Source: Heterohyrax brucei
Lineage: Eukaryota > Chordata > Mammalia > Hyracoidea > Procaviidae
Direction: 5' to 3'
Length of the DNA: 64,000 nucleotides
Assembly: GCA_028571685.1 (NCBI GenBank)
Contig: CM053156.1
Location: forward strand, 89,283,049-89,347,048
This document shows positions 42,910-52,829 of this stretch, in pieces (positions within the stretch are counted from its first letter, which is position 1; the number at the start of each line of letters is the position of its first letter). The position numbers were made by a program, and so were the translations under genes. The notes below the pieces were generated by a model. The model did no database searches. It was not told the origin of the DNA and worked only from the letters and a program-made list of their open reading frames with translations.

Positions 42910-43466
42910 GAGGTCCAATCATGAAGTCCATGGACTTCATGGTTTTAAGTGCTACAGAGCTGAGTGCTAAAAATCACTACAGCCACCTTCTAACTGCTCC
43001 CCTGGGGAAGCCACTCACCGACGCCAGCACCTAGCCCACCCCTCAGAGCCGTTTTGGAACTCTCTCTCAAATGGCCATTGCACACAGAGGCATGACGGCA
43101 AGTTCACGAACTAGTTGTACAGTTGTCTGTGAGGGAGTTTTTAGCCAGTAAACAAACAGCGGTGCTGGACCACTTGCCCTGCGCACCTGATCTGGCCCCC
43201 AATAGCATTCTTCTTCACCTGAAGATAAAGGAAATGTAGAAAGGAAGACATTCTGGTGACATTCAGGACATCAAGGTAATCCAATATACAGTTCTGATGG
43301 CCATTCCAGAAAAGGAGTTCCAAAATTGCTTTGAAGGGTGGACTAGGCCTTGGCATCAGGGCAGAGCTTCCCAAGGCGAGTGCTTCTAGAGGGACTGTAG
43401 TGATGTTCAGCAGTGAGGCATGGAATGCTTTCTCTAGGATGAGTTCGCGGGCTTAATTGGTGGTCC
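42910..43466. mobile_element. Palindromic mariner-derived element, inverted copy
   Basis: Same structure as 38569-39126 but with the coding strand on plus. Left arm includes CCGACGCCAGCACCTAGCCC. Right arm reads TGCTTTGAAGGGTGGACTAG and ends GGGCTTAATTGGTGGTCC. The internal junction CAAGTTCACGAACTAGTTGT followed by AGTTGTCTGTGAGGGAGTTT aligns base for base with the reverse complement of the spacer at about 38905-38942. Confidence 0.8.
43130..43440 (+). pseudogene. Mariner transposase C-terminal remnant
   Basis: A plus-strand reading of GAGGGAGTTTTTAGCCAGTA onward gives EFLASKQ, then a stretch like APDLAPNSILLHLKIKEM, MAIPEKEFQNCFEGWTRP and FRDCSDVQQ-like ends, with frame changes and a stop after KEM. 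This is the last roughly 100 residues of a mariner transposase. Inactive. Confidence 0.7.
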
Positions 43467-43914
43467 CCGCACGTCACACACCATCTAGCACGGGCATTTC
43501 CCGAGGACCTTGGCCGCTGGACAGACCACGGATCTATCCTTGGCAAATGGAATTCGTTTCCACACCAGCTGAGAGAAACACTGCATCTCCTGCAATGTAA
43601 TCAACGCATATACGGATTATTTGTTCAATAAAATAAACTAAGTAGGAGACACTTCAGGGGCCTGAAAAGTGGCCTCAAGTCTAAAGCAAAATGATGTGCA
43701 TGCACACGCGTGTGTATGTTGTTCCTGAGGCGTGAAACAGAGGAAGAATCACGTCAACACAAGACAGCCTCATGTTGAGCGTCTTCAGAGGACAAGCCAG
43801 GGGACTTGTCTTCTTCCCTGTCATCTCAGAACTCTTGGTCTGAGCTCACTGATCAACGAGGCGTTAAGAGTTTCCAGGTTGGAGTGGTGTCAGCTGTCAG
43901 CAGAAACCGGACGG
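43467..43914. other. Single-copy DNA
   Basis: Nothing recognised; a short ACACGCGTGTGTATGT stretch at 43705. Confidence 0.4.
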
Positions 43915-43916
43915 AG

Positions 43917-44103
43917 GTCGTTGTTAGGTGGTTGTTCGTCAGAGTTAGCCCTGACTCACAGGGACTCCTTGTGTCCTGGAACGACTGCCGCTCCTGCGCC
44001 GTGCCCGCGATCGCTGCCGAGTTTGCGCCCACTGCGGCCCTGGGTCAGGCCATCCCCTTGAGGGTCTTCCTCTTCTTCACAGACCCTCTACCAAGGGTGA
44101 CGT
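43917..44103 (-). mobile_element. RTE LINE 3' fragment
   Basis: Reverse: TCGTTGTTAGGTGGTTGTTC tail, GAGGGTCTTCCTCTTCTTCA, ending ACCCTCTACCAAGGGTGAC. Only about 185 bp; directly abuts the next copy's tail. Confidence 0.82.
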
Positions 44104-44765
44104 TGTTGTTGTTAGGTGCCGTCAAATCAGTTCCAACTCACAGCGACCCTGTGCACGACAGAACGAAACACTCTCGGCCCTGCTCCACGCCCACAGCTGT
44201 GTTTGTGTCAAGCCCATTGTTGCGGCCGTTGTGTCAACCCATCCCATGGAGGGTCTTCCTGTCTCTCACTGACCCTTCACTTGACCAAGCATTACGACCT
44301 TCTCCAAGTAACATAAAACCCCAGGTGTTAGTCTCTCCTAAAAACAGGTCGAAAGTCCATGAGGCCGAGTCTCATCATCCTTGCTTCTAAGGAGCGTTCT
44401 GGCTACACTTGTTGCAACACAGATTTGTTTGCTCTTCTGGCAGTTCATGGTACATTCAGTGTTCCTCATCAATGCTGTAACCTAGAAGCGTCGGTGCTTC
44501 TCTGGACTTCCTTACTGTCTGTCCGGCTCTTGCATGCATGTGAGGAGATTCAAAAATACCGTGGATTGGGTCTTCAAGGTGACATCTTTGCTTCTTAAAA
44601 TATCGTAGCTCGAGTCAGGTACACCTTAGTCAACAAAGTGAACTCTTTGCTTCTAAAGACTAGAAAGAGCTCTTTTGCAGCAGATTTGCCCAGCGCAATA
44701 TGTACTTTGTTCTCTGGACTACTGCTTCCCCAGGCATTGATTGTTCATCCAAGTAAAAGGAATTT
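44104..44765 (-). mobile_element. RTE LINE 3' fragment
   Basis: Reverse: TTGTTGTTAGGTGCCGTCAA, TCATCCTTGCTTCTAAGGAG, CATGCATGTGAGGAGATTCA, CTTTTGCAGCAGATTTGCCC, GCATTGATTGTTCATCCAAG. A partial internal repetition around TCTTTGCTTCT (44585 and 44644) breaks the consensus order. Confidence 0.9.
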
Positions 44766-45193
44766 TCTGGATGGAAGGCTGGCTATCTTTGAACAGAAAC
44801 CTTATTTTTAAAGACTCTACCTAGCAGGTGTATTTGTAGAGATGGTTCAGCTGGCTGTTGCTTCTCCACCAGCCCATCATAGATCCTCCAGAACCAGGTC
44901 CATGTGTTGGAGAGTGTAGGTCCTGCACAAACCAAGATCTGTTCTGCTTTACAAGATGGAGAGCCCTCCTCCCGTCTCTCGGCCTCCTCCTCACTGACCT
45001 TTCTAACCTCACTCATGGGTGTCTTCTTGTGCGTGAGCCTTCTGTGCAAATCGGTCTGGTTCCCCCGGCACACCACGGCTCACCCTTCTTAGGCTCAGCC
45101 AGGGTTCCTTCCCACCACCTCCTATGCGCCTTTTCCCTTTTCCCTCTTCCACATCCAACTCCAGTCTTGCTCTCCCAGGAAATTCCCACACTG
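44766..45193. other. Single-copy DNA
   Basis: C+T-leaning sequence; frames of 62-122 codons on both strands without domains. Confidence 0.45.
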
Positions 45194-45195
45194 AT

Positions 45196-45413
45196 GCTGG
45201 GAGTCAGTGTTGATTCCCACCCATAGCAACCCCACAGGATGGAGCTGAACTGTCTCACATGGTTTTCTCAGCTGTACTTCATGTGGTTTTCCTGGCTGCA
45301 CTATTCACGGGAGCAGATTGCCAGATCTTTCTCTCGTGCAGCCCCTGAGTGGGTTCAAACCGCCACCGTTTCTGTTGGCATCTGAACACTCAACCACTGC
45401 ACCACCCAAACTC
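45196..45413 (-). mobile_element. AfroSINE (long form) with internal duplication
   Basis: Reverse: AGTGTTGATTCCCACCCATA, GGTTCAAACCGCCACCGTTT, ending CACCACCCAAACTCC. A segment of about 22-24 bp is doubled: CATGGTTTTCTCAGCTGTAC followed by CATGTGGTTTTCCTGGCTGC. Confidence 0.85.
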
Positions 45414-45598
45414 CTTACCCTGCCTCCCACAGAACTTCTAGCATTGTCATTTTCGTCATCACTGTGGATACAGAGATCTTGTTTTTCCAAACCAATACAG
45501 AATCCAGTGGACAGGGTGCTCACTGAGTAACTAATAACAAGTGTTTACTAAGTAATTAAAATGTATTCTTTACTACCTGGTAACAAACAACATGACAC

Positions 45599-45757
45599 GG
45601 GATTCCCGGTGGTACAGTGCCTAGGAGCTCAGCTATTACCCAGAAAGCTGACAGTTCAAATCCACCAGCCACTCCTTGGAAACCCTGTGGAGCAACTATC
45701 TGTCGGGTAGGGTCACTATGAATTTGAGCTGACTCATTACCAGTAAGTTTTGGGTTT
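45599..45757 (+). mobile_element. AfroSINE (short form)
   Basis: GGGATTCCCGGTGGTACAGT, CTGACAGTTCAAATCCACCA, GGGTCACTATGAATTTGAGC. Confidence 0.92.
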
Positions 45758-46230
45758 TTTTGTCATTGTATTTAATATGACGTCGGTTGGTACAGTTAAA
45801 CCCCATCACGTCATACAGCACTGAGCGCCTACTGAAAACTGCTCACTCTCAGTATAGCCTACGATGTGGGGCAGAAAGTGGACACTATGATGGGTCTTTG
45901 TTTGGGGAGGAGACTGCCACACCGTTGCTATGATCCTCAAAAAAAATCGAGAAACCAAATGTACTGCCTAGTCTGGACTTCGGGAGAAAGTACTAACGCA
46001 GAATTGGGAGGTGTTGTTTCTCCCTCTGCCCCCATCTGTTCAATCGCACTGCAGAAGTTTTCTTATTGCTTCTTCTTCCTGCATAAATAAAGTCTCAGTA
46101 GGCACTTCAACACACAAGGCAAATAAATGCCATAAAGCAAGTGCCTGAAAGGATGCTTCACCAAAGAATACCCACAAACAGAAAAGAAGCACTTGGGAAG
46201 GTGCCCAAAATCATCGGTCATTAAAACAAA
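45758..46230. other. Single-copy A+T-moderate DNA
   Basis: No gene. A TGCATAAATAAAGTCTCAGT near 46080 contains a chance polyadenylation-type hexamer. Confidence 0.4.
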
Positions 46231-46231
46231 A

Positions 46232-46427
46232 ATGAGACCTGTTGCCGTGAGTCCATGCTGAGTCACAGCGACCCTGCAAGGCAGAGGAGAACCACTCTGT
46301 GGGGTCACAGCAACCCTGCAGAGCAGAGCAGAACCACTCTGTGGGGTCTCCAGAGGGCAGCTGGTCCATTCGAGCTGCTGACCCTTTGATTAACAGCCAA
46401 GCTCTTAACCACACAGCCACCAGGCCT
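46232..46427 (-). mobile_element. AfroSINE with 42-bp tandem duplication
   Basis: Reverse short form enlarged by a 42-bp tandem duplication: 46263-46304 and 46305-46346, both beginning TCACAGCRACCCTGCARRGC and ending CCACTCTGTGGGG. Ends CACAGCCACCAGGCCTCC. Confidence 0.9.
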
Positions 46428-46459
46428 CCAAATGGTAATTAGAATAAATAATACATAAA

Positions 46460-46603
46460 AAGCTTCTGACAGCCAGTCGATTCTGACTTGAAACATCCCT
46501 ACAGAATTGAGCAGACCTGCTCCGTAGGGATTCCGAGGAGCAGCTGATGGATCCGAACTGCCAAACTTTTGGTGCAGCCATTAGCTGTTAGTTGCTGTGC
46601 CAT
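46460..46603 (-). mobile_element. AfroSINE (short form)
   Basis: Reverse: CAGCCAGTCGATTCTGACTT, GATTCCGAGGAGCAGCTGAT, GATCCGAACTGCCAAACTTT. Confidence 0.87.
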
Positions 46604-46697
46604 GTAAGTGGTTGTAAGAATTCCTAATAATATGATAAAAGACAAAATGTGCCATGTTCACAGGCTGCGTACTAGCCACCAAGATCCCCCCAAACTA

Positions 46698-46855
46698 ATT
46701 TTAAACCCATTGCAGTCAAGTTGGTTATGACTCATAGCAACTCTATAGGACAGAGTAGAACTGCCCCACAGAATTTTCAAGGAGCACATGCAGATCTGAA
46801 TGGCTGACCTTTGAGTTAATAGCCACAGCACTTGGTCACTGTGCCAGCAAGGTCT
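46698..46855 (-). mobile_element. AfroSINE (short form)
   Basis: Reverse: CATTGCAGTCAAGTTGGTTA, GGACAGAGTAGAACTGCCCC, GTCACTGTGCCAGCAAGGTC. Third consecutive minus-strand copy in about 620 bp. Confidence 0.9.
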
Positions 46856-47055
46856 TGCCAACATTTGTTCAGGGTATCCTGGAGATTCAGTCTGAGTGAC
46901 TGGAATTCCAAGAACATGCAGAAGGTAAAAGAATTGATGGCAGCCCTCAGATCACCTGAAACTGTGACCCAGGGCATGCAAAGGAGAGAAAACAACTCAG
47001 TTGTAAAGATGAAATACAGCAAAGAGTATGAAGTGTCTAAGACCCAAACTGAAGC

Positions 47056-47252
47056 CAAGCCCTCGCCATCAAGTAGATTGCGATTCACAGTAGCCCTACA
47101 GGACCAAGCAGAGCTGTGTTGTAGGGTTTCCAAGGCTGTAATCTTTATGCAATCAGACTGCCACCTCTCTCTCCCAGGGGTAGCTGGTGGGTTTGGAACA
47201 GTGATGCTTTGGTGTTGAGGTGAGGGCGTAACCACTGAGTCAGCAGCGCTAA
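47056..47252 (-). mobile_element. AfroSINE (long form)
   Basis: Reverse: CCATCAAGTAGATTGCGATT, GGTTTCCAAGGCTGTAATCT, CAATCAGACTGCCACCTCTC, GGGCGTAACCACTGAGTCAG. Confidence 0.92.
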
Positions 47253-47269
47253 GGAATACAAACAAAACT

Positions 47270-47892
47270 AACAATGAAGCGTCAGCACGTACCTGTTAGA
47301 ACAGTCACGCACACTCACAAGACAACAGACAGAACTGTGAACAGCAAACGCCAACGAGAGCACAGAGTAACAGAGCCCCCTCCCAGCTGGTGGCACTGCA
47401 GAGCACAGCCCCACTGGGCGACAGTGGGGCGCTTCTCGTCAAGCGAGACGTGCACGCACTGGACAGCCAGCAGTCCCACCAGAGGGCGCTGAAAGTGTCA
47501 TTCGTGTAAATGCCTGCAGGCGAATATTTATGGCGGCTATATGGAAAATTAACAAATACTGGAAACACCATACATGTCCCATAACTGGAGAGTGGATGGA
47601 CTAACTGGTATAGTGTCGGCCAGCGGTAAAAGGGACCAACCATTGATACATGGAGCCTGACGCTCCTTCAGAGAGGCCGGCCACAGAGTAGGACATACTG
47701 AGTAACTGCGTTCATGTGATGTTGGGGAAAGGACAGGAGACAGGTGCGTGGTCCCCAGGGCCCGGCCTGAGGGGCAGGAGGCTCCGACTGTGGTGGCAGT
47801 CACATGATGGCACACAGTCTGAGCTCACAGCACCGCGTACTGAAAAGGGTGAATTTTACTGTATCGAAATTATTACTTTTGGGGAAACTATG
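47270..47892 (+). mobile_element. L1 LINE 3' end, degraded
   Basis: CGTACCTGTTAGAACAGTCA, GGCGGCTATATGGAAAATTA, CTGGAGAGTGGATGGACTAA, CCATTGATACATGGAGCCTG, GTACTGAAAAGGGTGAATTT and TACTGTATCGAAATTATTAC follow the order of L1 ORF2 end and 3' UTR. Very old. Confidence 0.75.
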
Positions 47893-48355
47893 AAGTGAGC
47901 TGGTCTGGTGCCAGCGGCGATCTGGAACACCACCGGCGCGGGCTCCCCCGTGTTCCTCAAGACAAGTTCCGAGACCCCACAAGGGAAGCCCAGCCCCCCA
48001 CCTCGACACAGGCAGAGACCCCCAAAGAGTTCCTCGAGGTCCTTCAGCTCTCAAAGTTTCCAGACACAGCGGAAAGCCGGCAGAGCCTCTGAGAGCCCAG
48101 TCGCGGGAGCCGTCATCCCCCACGCAGAAGTCTGCCCTGGTGGCACCTGCTCCCACGTCCTGCACCTTGACCTGCCCTGCGCATGCTCAGGATGCAGCCA
48201 CAGCTCATCTGGCCTGCCCACCCGTTGGCTTCTGGTCAGTCTGAGGCAGCAGAGCATCCTGGGCTTGTCCCTGTGCCTCTTGCCCAGGGAACCTAGGGAC
48301 CACAACTCCCTGCTCGGGCAGTGGTGGCCTTTCACATACATGAGCCTGGCGTTAT
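47893..48355. other. Single-copy GC-rich DNA
   Basis: A 175-codon plus frame (47908-48435) runs on into a SINE and has no domain. Not supported as coding. Confidence 0.45.
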
Positions 48356-48357
48356 GC

Positions 48358-48548
48358 GTGCTGTCATCTCTGTTCCAATTCATAGTGACCACACAGGACA
48401 GAGCAGAGCTGCTGCTTAGGATTCCTCAGCTGTAATCGTTACAGGACCCAGTGGTCAGGTCTGTCCTCCTGGAGGGCTGCGGGGTGGGTTCGAGCCGCTG
48501 ACCTTCCGGTTAGCTGACGAGCGCCCAGCCGCTGCACCACCAGGGTTT
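48358..48548 (-). mobile_element. AfroSINE (long form)
   Basis: Reverse: CTGTTCCAATTCATAGTGAC, CTCAGCTGTAATCGTTACAG, GTGGGTTCGAGCCGCTGACC, ending GCTGCACCACCAGGGTTT. Confidence 0.92.
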
Positions 48549-48565
48549 GCACACCGAAGCCTGAT

Positions 48566-48702
48566 AAACCTTTTGCCATTGAGGTGATTCCTACTTGTAG
48601 GGACCCTACAAGGAGCCCCACTGGGCTACAAGGAGCAGCTGGCAGCCTGGAATCCCGGGCCTCGGGGTCAGCAGCCGGGCTCTACACTGCCAGGCCTGCT
48701 GG
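48566..48702 (-). mobile_element. AfroSINE (short form)
   Basis: Reverse: TTGCCATTGAGGTGATTCCT, AAGGAGCAGCTGGCAGCCTG, CTCTACACTGCCAGGCCTGC. Confidence 0.75.
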
Positions 48703-48865
48703 GAGTCGGTGGGCACATGTTTTACTGTGCAGTAGAGTGGCCTTCAAATCTGAATGAATCCTAAATCCAAAACGAAAAGCCAGATTAGCGTGCTACCATG
48801 ATACCTAACAATATGTTCTTTTTAAAACGTCTTCTATCAGTAAGAAAAGACCGCTTTATCTTTGA

Positions 48866-49035
48866 TGACACCCTTGTGGCATAGGGGTTAAGGGCTGTGT
48901 CTGCTAACCAAAAGGTCAGCAGTTCAAATCTGCCAGGGGCTCTTTGGGAACTCTCTGGGGCAGTTCTACTCTGACTTCTGGGGTACCATGAGTCAGAATC
49001 AACTCCACAGCGGTGGGCTTGGTTTGGGCTTTGGT
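48866..49035 (+). mobile_element. AfroSINE (short form)
   Basis: ACACCCTTGTGGCATAGGGG, GTCAGCAGTTCAAATCTGCC, GTACCATGAGTCAGAATCAA, GTGGGCTTGGTTTGG. Well preserved. Confidence 0.93.
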
Positions 49036-49586
49036 CTTCAGAGTAGTCAGTGGGTGTAGTGGGATTTCCACTGCCCAGGCAGCAGGAAGAAAGAATTCCT
49101 ACCTGGAAGGGGAGCGGTAGTTATGGCAGCACGACACACAGGTCTCAGCCTCTCCCACACTGGAGACCTAGCCAAGGACAATCTCTGTGGCTTGTTCCTG
49201 GGATGTTGCTTATCAGAGCACCTGGTGCTGACTCCCCAGAAACCTCCACGTGGGGCGTCCCCAGCTCCCATGAGGAAAATCCAGTTGTCGGGGGAGCTCC
49301 AAGCAGAGCAGCCTGGAGACCCTCCTGGTTCCCTAGGTTATCGCTGTGGACACCATGCAGCCATTACCTCCTCTGAGCTGATCTCCACAAAATTCAGATT
49401 GTACCCCACAACTGTGCTGAAATCATAACAAAAACAGTGGGTGTCGCACTCTGTATGACGTTGGCCTGAAGCGAGAAGCTGGTCAGAGGATAGTTACAAG
49501 CCTCTTGTATCAACACCCACTCAGGACAAGTCACTGAGTCTCCCGGACATACCGGGGTTGAAGCCTCTCCTTACCTTCGGATGCCC
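49036..49586. other. Single-copy DNA
   Basis: Frames of about 100 codons on plus strand, no domain. Confidence 0.45.
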
Positions 49587-49587
49587 T

Positions 49588-49745
49588 CACCCTCACAGAC
49601 ACATGGAGCACCTCAGGTACCCCCACATGGACGAGGGACGGACCTTCACCCTCACAGACACAAGGAGCACCTCAGGTACCCTCACATGGACGAAGGATGG
49701 GCCCTCACCCTCACAGACAAGGAGAGCAGCTCAGATACCCCAGAT
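49588..49745. repeat. 59-bp tandem repeat
   Basis: Units start at 49588, 49647 and 49706, each with CACCCTCACAGACA, giving an exact 59-bp period over about 2.7 copies; the last is truncated. The period is not a multiple of three, so frames shift between units. Confidence 0.88.
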
Positions 49746-50540
49746 GAGCGGAGGGGCAGATGCTTGAGCAGTGCTTACGGCAACCTCGGCAACCGCCTTC
49801 CTTGCTGAGCAGGGCCTTCAGCGGCTGCTGGACCTCTCCCTGCTTACTGGTAAGGGGTGGCCCAGTGGTCCTTCCACGGTGGGGTCCTGACAGGCTCACT
49901 CTCATAGAAAAACCTGGCTGGAGAGAGAGCCAGCCCAGAGCCCAGGAATCGCTGAATATGTGTATCCGTACATGCACTGAGTGTACATGCACTGAGTGAA
50001 GGAGGCGAGAACGGCCTTCAGGGCACCTGTAGCTCTCCTTGAAAACTGAATCCAGACGCTCTAAAGGCACCAGATCTAAATGGACAGCTGACCACGGCAG
50101 AGCCTGGCATCACACCACAAAGGCCACCTGCCACACGGCAGGTGCACGGGTGCTGGGCTCAAACTGCCCTTCCACAGTCCTGACTCCGAATCTGCAGTCC
50201 CTTTCCCCTTGGCCATGGACTTTCTCTCTGCTTCCCGATCAGACTCTCAGCTCTCCCCTGTCCATCGGCCTGAATACTCACCTTCAGCACCTTCCACGAC
50301 TGACTCCTGGCCGTGGCTTGGCTCTTGGCCCTCGTGGCACCTGCTCCCCAAAGCCCCCCTTCATCCTATCACTCTGTCGCGTCGCAGAGTGATCCCCCTC
50401 CACGGGATCACTTCCTGACATCACTTTATTACTGGTTCACTTGAGTACTGTCAGTCCTAGCCACCTAGAGAGAAAGGTCCTTGAAGTGGGACTGTGACAC
50501 TGAGGCTTAACACGGAATCCATGGTGACCAAAAACTGCCC
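49746..50540. other. Single-copy DNA
   Basis: No gene recognised; a small direct repeat GTACATGCACTGAGTG occurs twice at 49969-50000. Confidence 0.45.
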
Positions 50541-50850
50541 TAGAAATAGTGAGAATAGACGTTGGATGGAAGGAAGAATGGATAGGTGAAAGAAGAAAGG
50601 AAGGAAGGAAAGGAGGGAGTGAGGATGAATGAGGGGATATATACATGGATTGGCTGATGGATGCATGGGTGGACTGATGCATGGGTGGGTGGGTATGTGG
50701 ATGGATGGATGGATGGACGGATGGACGGATGGATGCATGGATGGATGGACGGGTGGACGAGTGGATGGAGGGATGGGCGGGTGGACAGGTGGACGGGTGG
50801 ACGGGTGGACGGGTGGATGGGTGGACAGGTGGGTGGGTGGTTCAGTAGAT
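50541..50850. repeat. GGAT/GGAC tetramer array
   Basis: GGAAGGAAGGAAAGGAGGGA, then GGATGGATGGATGGACGGAT and GGACGGGTGGACGGGTGGAC. Plus frames are Met/Asp/Gly/Trp-rich and minus frames His/Pro/Ser-rich; both are artefacts. Confidence 0.92.
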
Positions 50851-51842
50851 CAGCACTAGGTAACTGGCCAGATAGACTGACTGGAAAACTGATGACCTGT
50901 TGAGCTAGTGGGATAAACACAGACTATCCTCAGCCAGCGGGTTCCTTTTCTGGGCAAAATGCCTCCCAGCTGCTGCAGTGATGCCGTTATCCCAGTGAAC
51001 GCAAGCTCACTTCACATCAGGCAAAGCGCTTCAGCTCGACGGAGCAAAGCCAGCCTTGGCCTCTCTCGCCCGGGGGCCAGGACCCCCTTCCTCACCTTCG
51101 CTCTGTCGGGTCCTGGGGCCTGAGCCCCTGAGCCCCGAGCACCACGGTGTCTGAAGCGTCCGCGCTCCTTGCCTGTGTTCCCTGAGCTTTCATCTGCGTG
51201 ACGGCACGGCGACCGATTCCTCATCCCGCACACCAGGAAAACCACAAGTGAGCCGGAGGCTGGTTAAGCAAGAGAGAAAAAAGTGAACAATGACCTGGTT
51301 TGGATAAAATGGAATCTTATCTGAACCTTTTCCAGACAGAAATCTCAGTAAACTAGACGGAAATATCCCCTTGACTTCACACAGATGTATTGTTTTCTGT
51401 CGCTCTCTTTTTCTTTTCTTTCACAATGACCTTTGTTCTTTTTAAATCGAGTAGAATCGCACAGGCTGAAAATCACTGCAAGAATCTGTGTGTCCAGCGT
51501 GAGCAAGGCCTAAGGCCCTTGCCCACCATGGACCCCTTCCGTGACGTGGGCTTGATGTTGACTCCCAAGAGTCACGCCTGATGGAGAGGAGGATCGTGAT
51601 GATCGAGAAGGCTGGGAAGGTGGGCGCACACACGAGGGCCCCTTTAGGCTCTGGGGACAGGGTCATGGTTGTCGTTACTAGTTTAGGGTCCCCCGATGGA
51701 AGGAAGAGGCCAGGGTGGTGACAGCTTTCAAACCTTAAGAGGAGACTCTGAAAAGATGGAGAATGATCATCGTGATCGCAGGCTGCTCTCGAGTCCCACC
51801 TTTGTCCCCGTGCAGGTGACCCTCACGCACAACACAGTCAGA
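50851..51842. other. Single-copy DNA
   Basis: 51010-51245 is locally CpG-rich. No exon recognised. Confidence 0.45.
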
Positions 51843-51844
51843 TG

Positions 51845-52097
51845 CTGCTGAGTCCTGTGTCACCCCATTGATCAGTTGTGACTCTTTAGGGTTCTTTGCT
51901 GATTTTCAGATGCTGGTTACCAGACCTTTCTGCCTCTTCAGTCTTTGTCCAGAAGCTCTCTGAAACCTGATCAGAATTCCAGCAACAGGCAGCCTCCACT
52001 GACAGACCAGGGAGCTTCACATGGGGTACACTGCCTGGGAATCGAACCCGGGTCTCCTGCACAGAGGAGGAGAATTTTACTACAGACCCACCACTGC
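51845..52097 (-). mobile_element. tRNA-Gly-derived SINE, copy 2
   Basis: Minus strand starts at 52097 with GCAGTGGTGGGTCTGTAGTA, closely following tRNA-Gly (GCC). The head is 71 nt (52097-52027), the length of that tRNA, with B box GGTTCGATTCC (plus strand 52038-52048) intact. The body (plus strand) reads GAAGCTCTCTGAAACCTGAT, GCCTCCACTGACAGACCAGG. The distal part, 51845-51920, is a degraded tail. Confidence 0.78.
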
Positions 52098-52409
52098 CGT
52101 AGGAAAACCGTGCAGAGGGGAAAAAAAAATACTGAAGTGAGGGGGGCGTGTGTGTATTTACACAAAGGACTATTGATACGCACAAAGATTACATAGAGAG
52201 GAAAAAAAAGGGGAATGGAGATAACCCTACAGGGCTGTCATCCTGTGCCGTCTGGCCCCTGCCTTTCTAGTGATGTCACATCCTGTGGCTCTCCTCTCTG
52301 GTCGCTCGGCTCCAGGGATGAAGCAAGCCTTCTCCCAGCAGGCCCTGCTCCCCAGGAACTCAGGGCACTGGAACGTATTCGCCCTCCTTCCTGAAATGAG
52401 CCAGCCGGG

Positions 52410-52614
52410 GCTCCTGTTACCGGCTGCTGCCGAGCTGATTCCAGCCCGCAGGCAACCCTGTAGGACCGAGCAGAACTGCCCCACAGGGCTTCCCAGGCTG
52501 CCACCTTGACGGAAGCCGACAGCCATGTCTTTCTGCTGTGGAGCGGCTGGTGGGTTCCAACCGTCTGCCTTGGTTGGTAGCCAGGGGCACAGCCGCTGCC
52601 CCACCAGGGAGCCA
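52410..52614 (-). mobile_element. AfroSINE (long form)
   Basis: Reverse: CTGCTGCCGAGCTGATTCCA, CCTGTAGGACCGAGCAGAAC, GGAGCGGCTGGTGGGTTCCA, ending GCCCCACCAGGGAGCC. GC-rich and well preserved. Confidence 0.93.
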
Positions 52615-52769
52615 GTAGGTAAGTCTGGCTGCTGTTCAAACAGCCCTTTTCCAGGGAGGTCCCTCCAGACCCTTCAGGCGCACACGCACCACTACAGGGG
52701 TCCAGCCTTGCTGGATTCACTGCACTGTTGTTCTCGGAAGTTAAGATGCCCGTTGGCGTTTCGCTTGCT

Positions 52770-52828
52770 TGGTCGCCACGAGTCGGATCGGACTCGACGG
52801 CACTGGGCTGGGCTTGCTTGGTTTAGTC
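52770..52828 (+). mobile_element. AfroSINE 3' fragment
   Basis: GGTCGCCACGAGTCGGATCG, GACTCGACGGCACTGGGCTG, GGGCTTGCTTGGTTT: tail only. Confidence 0.8.
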
Positions 52829-52829
52829 T

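Noticed and set aside
43806-44390. 194-codon plus-strand frame
   Set aside because: Mostly the antisense of two RTE fragments.
49588-49745. CRISPR-like array
   Set aside because: The 59-bp units are contiguous without unique spacers, and the DNA is mammalian.
52027-52097. Functional tRNA-Gly gene
   Set aside because: The head resembles tRNA-Gly but has many changes, continues into a SINE body, and has a sister copy with the same body.
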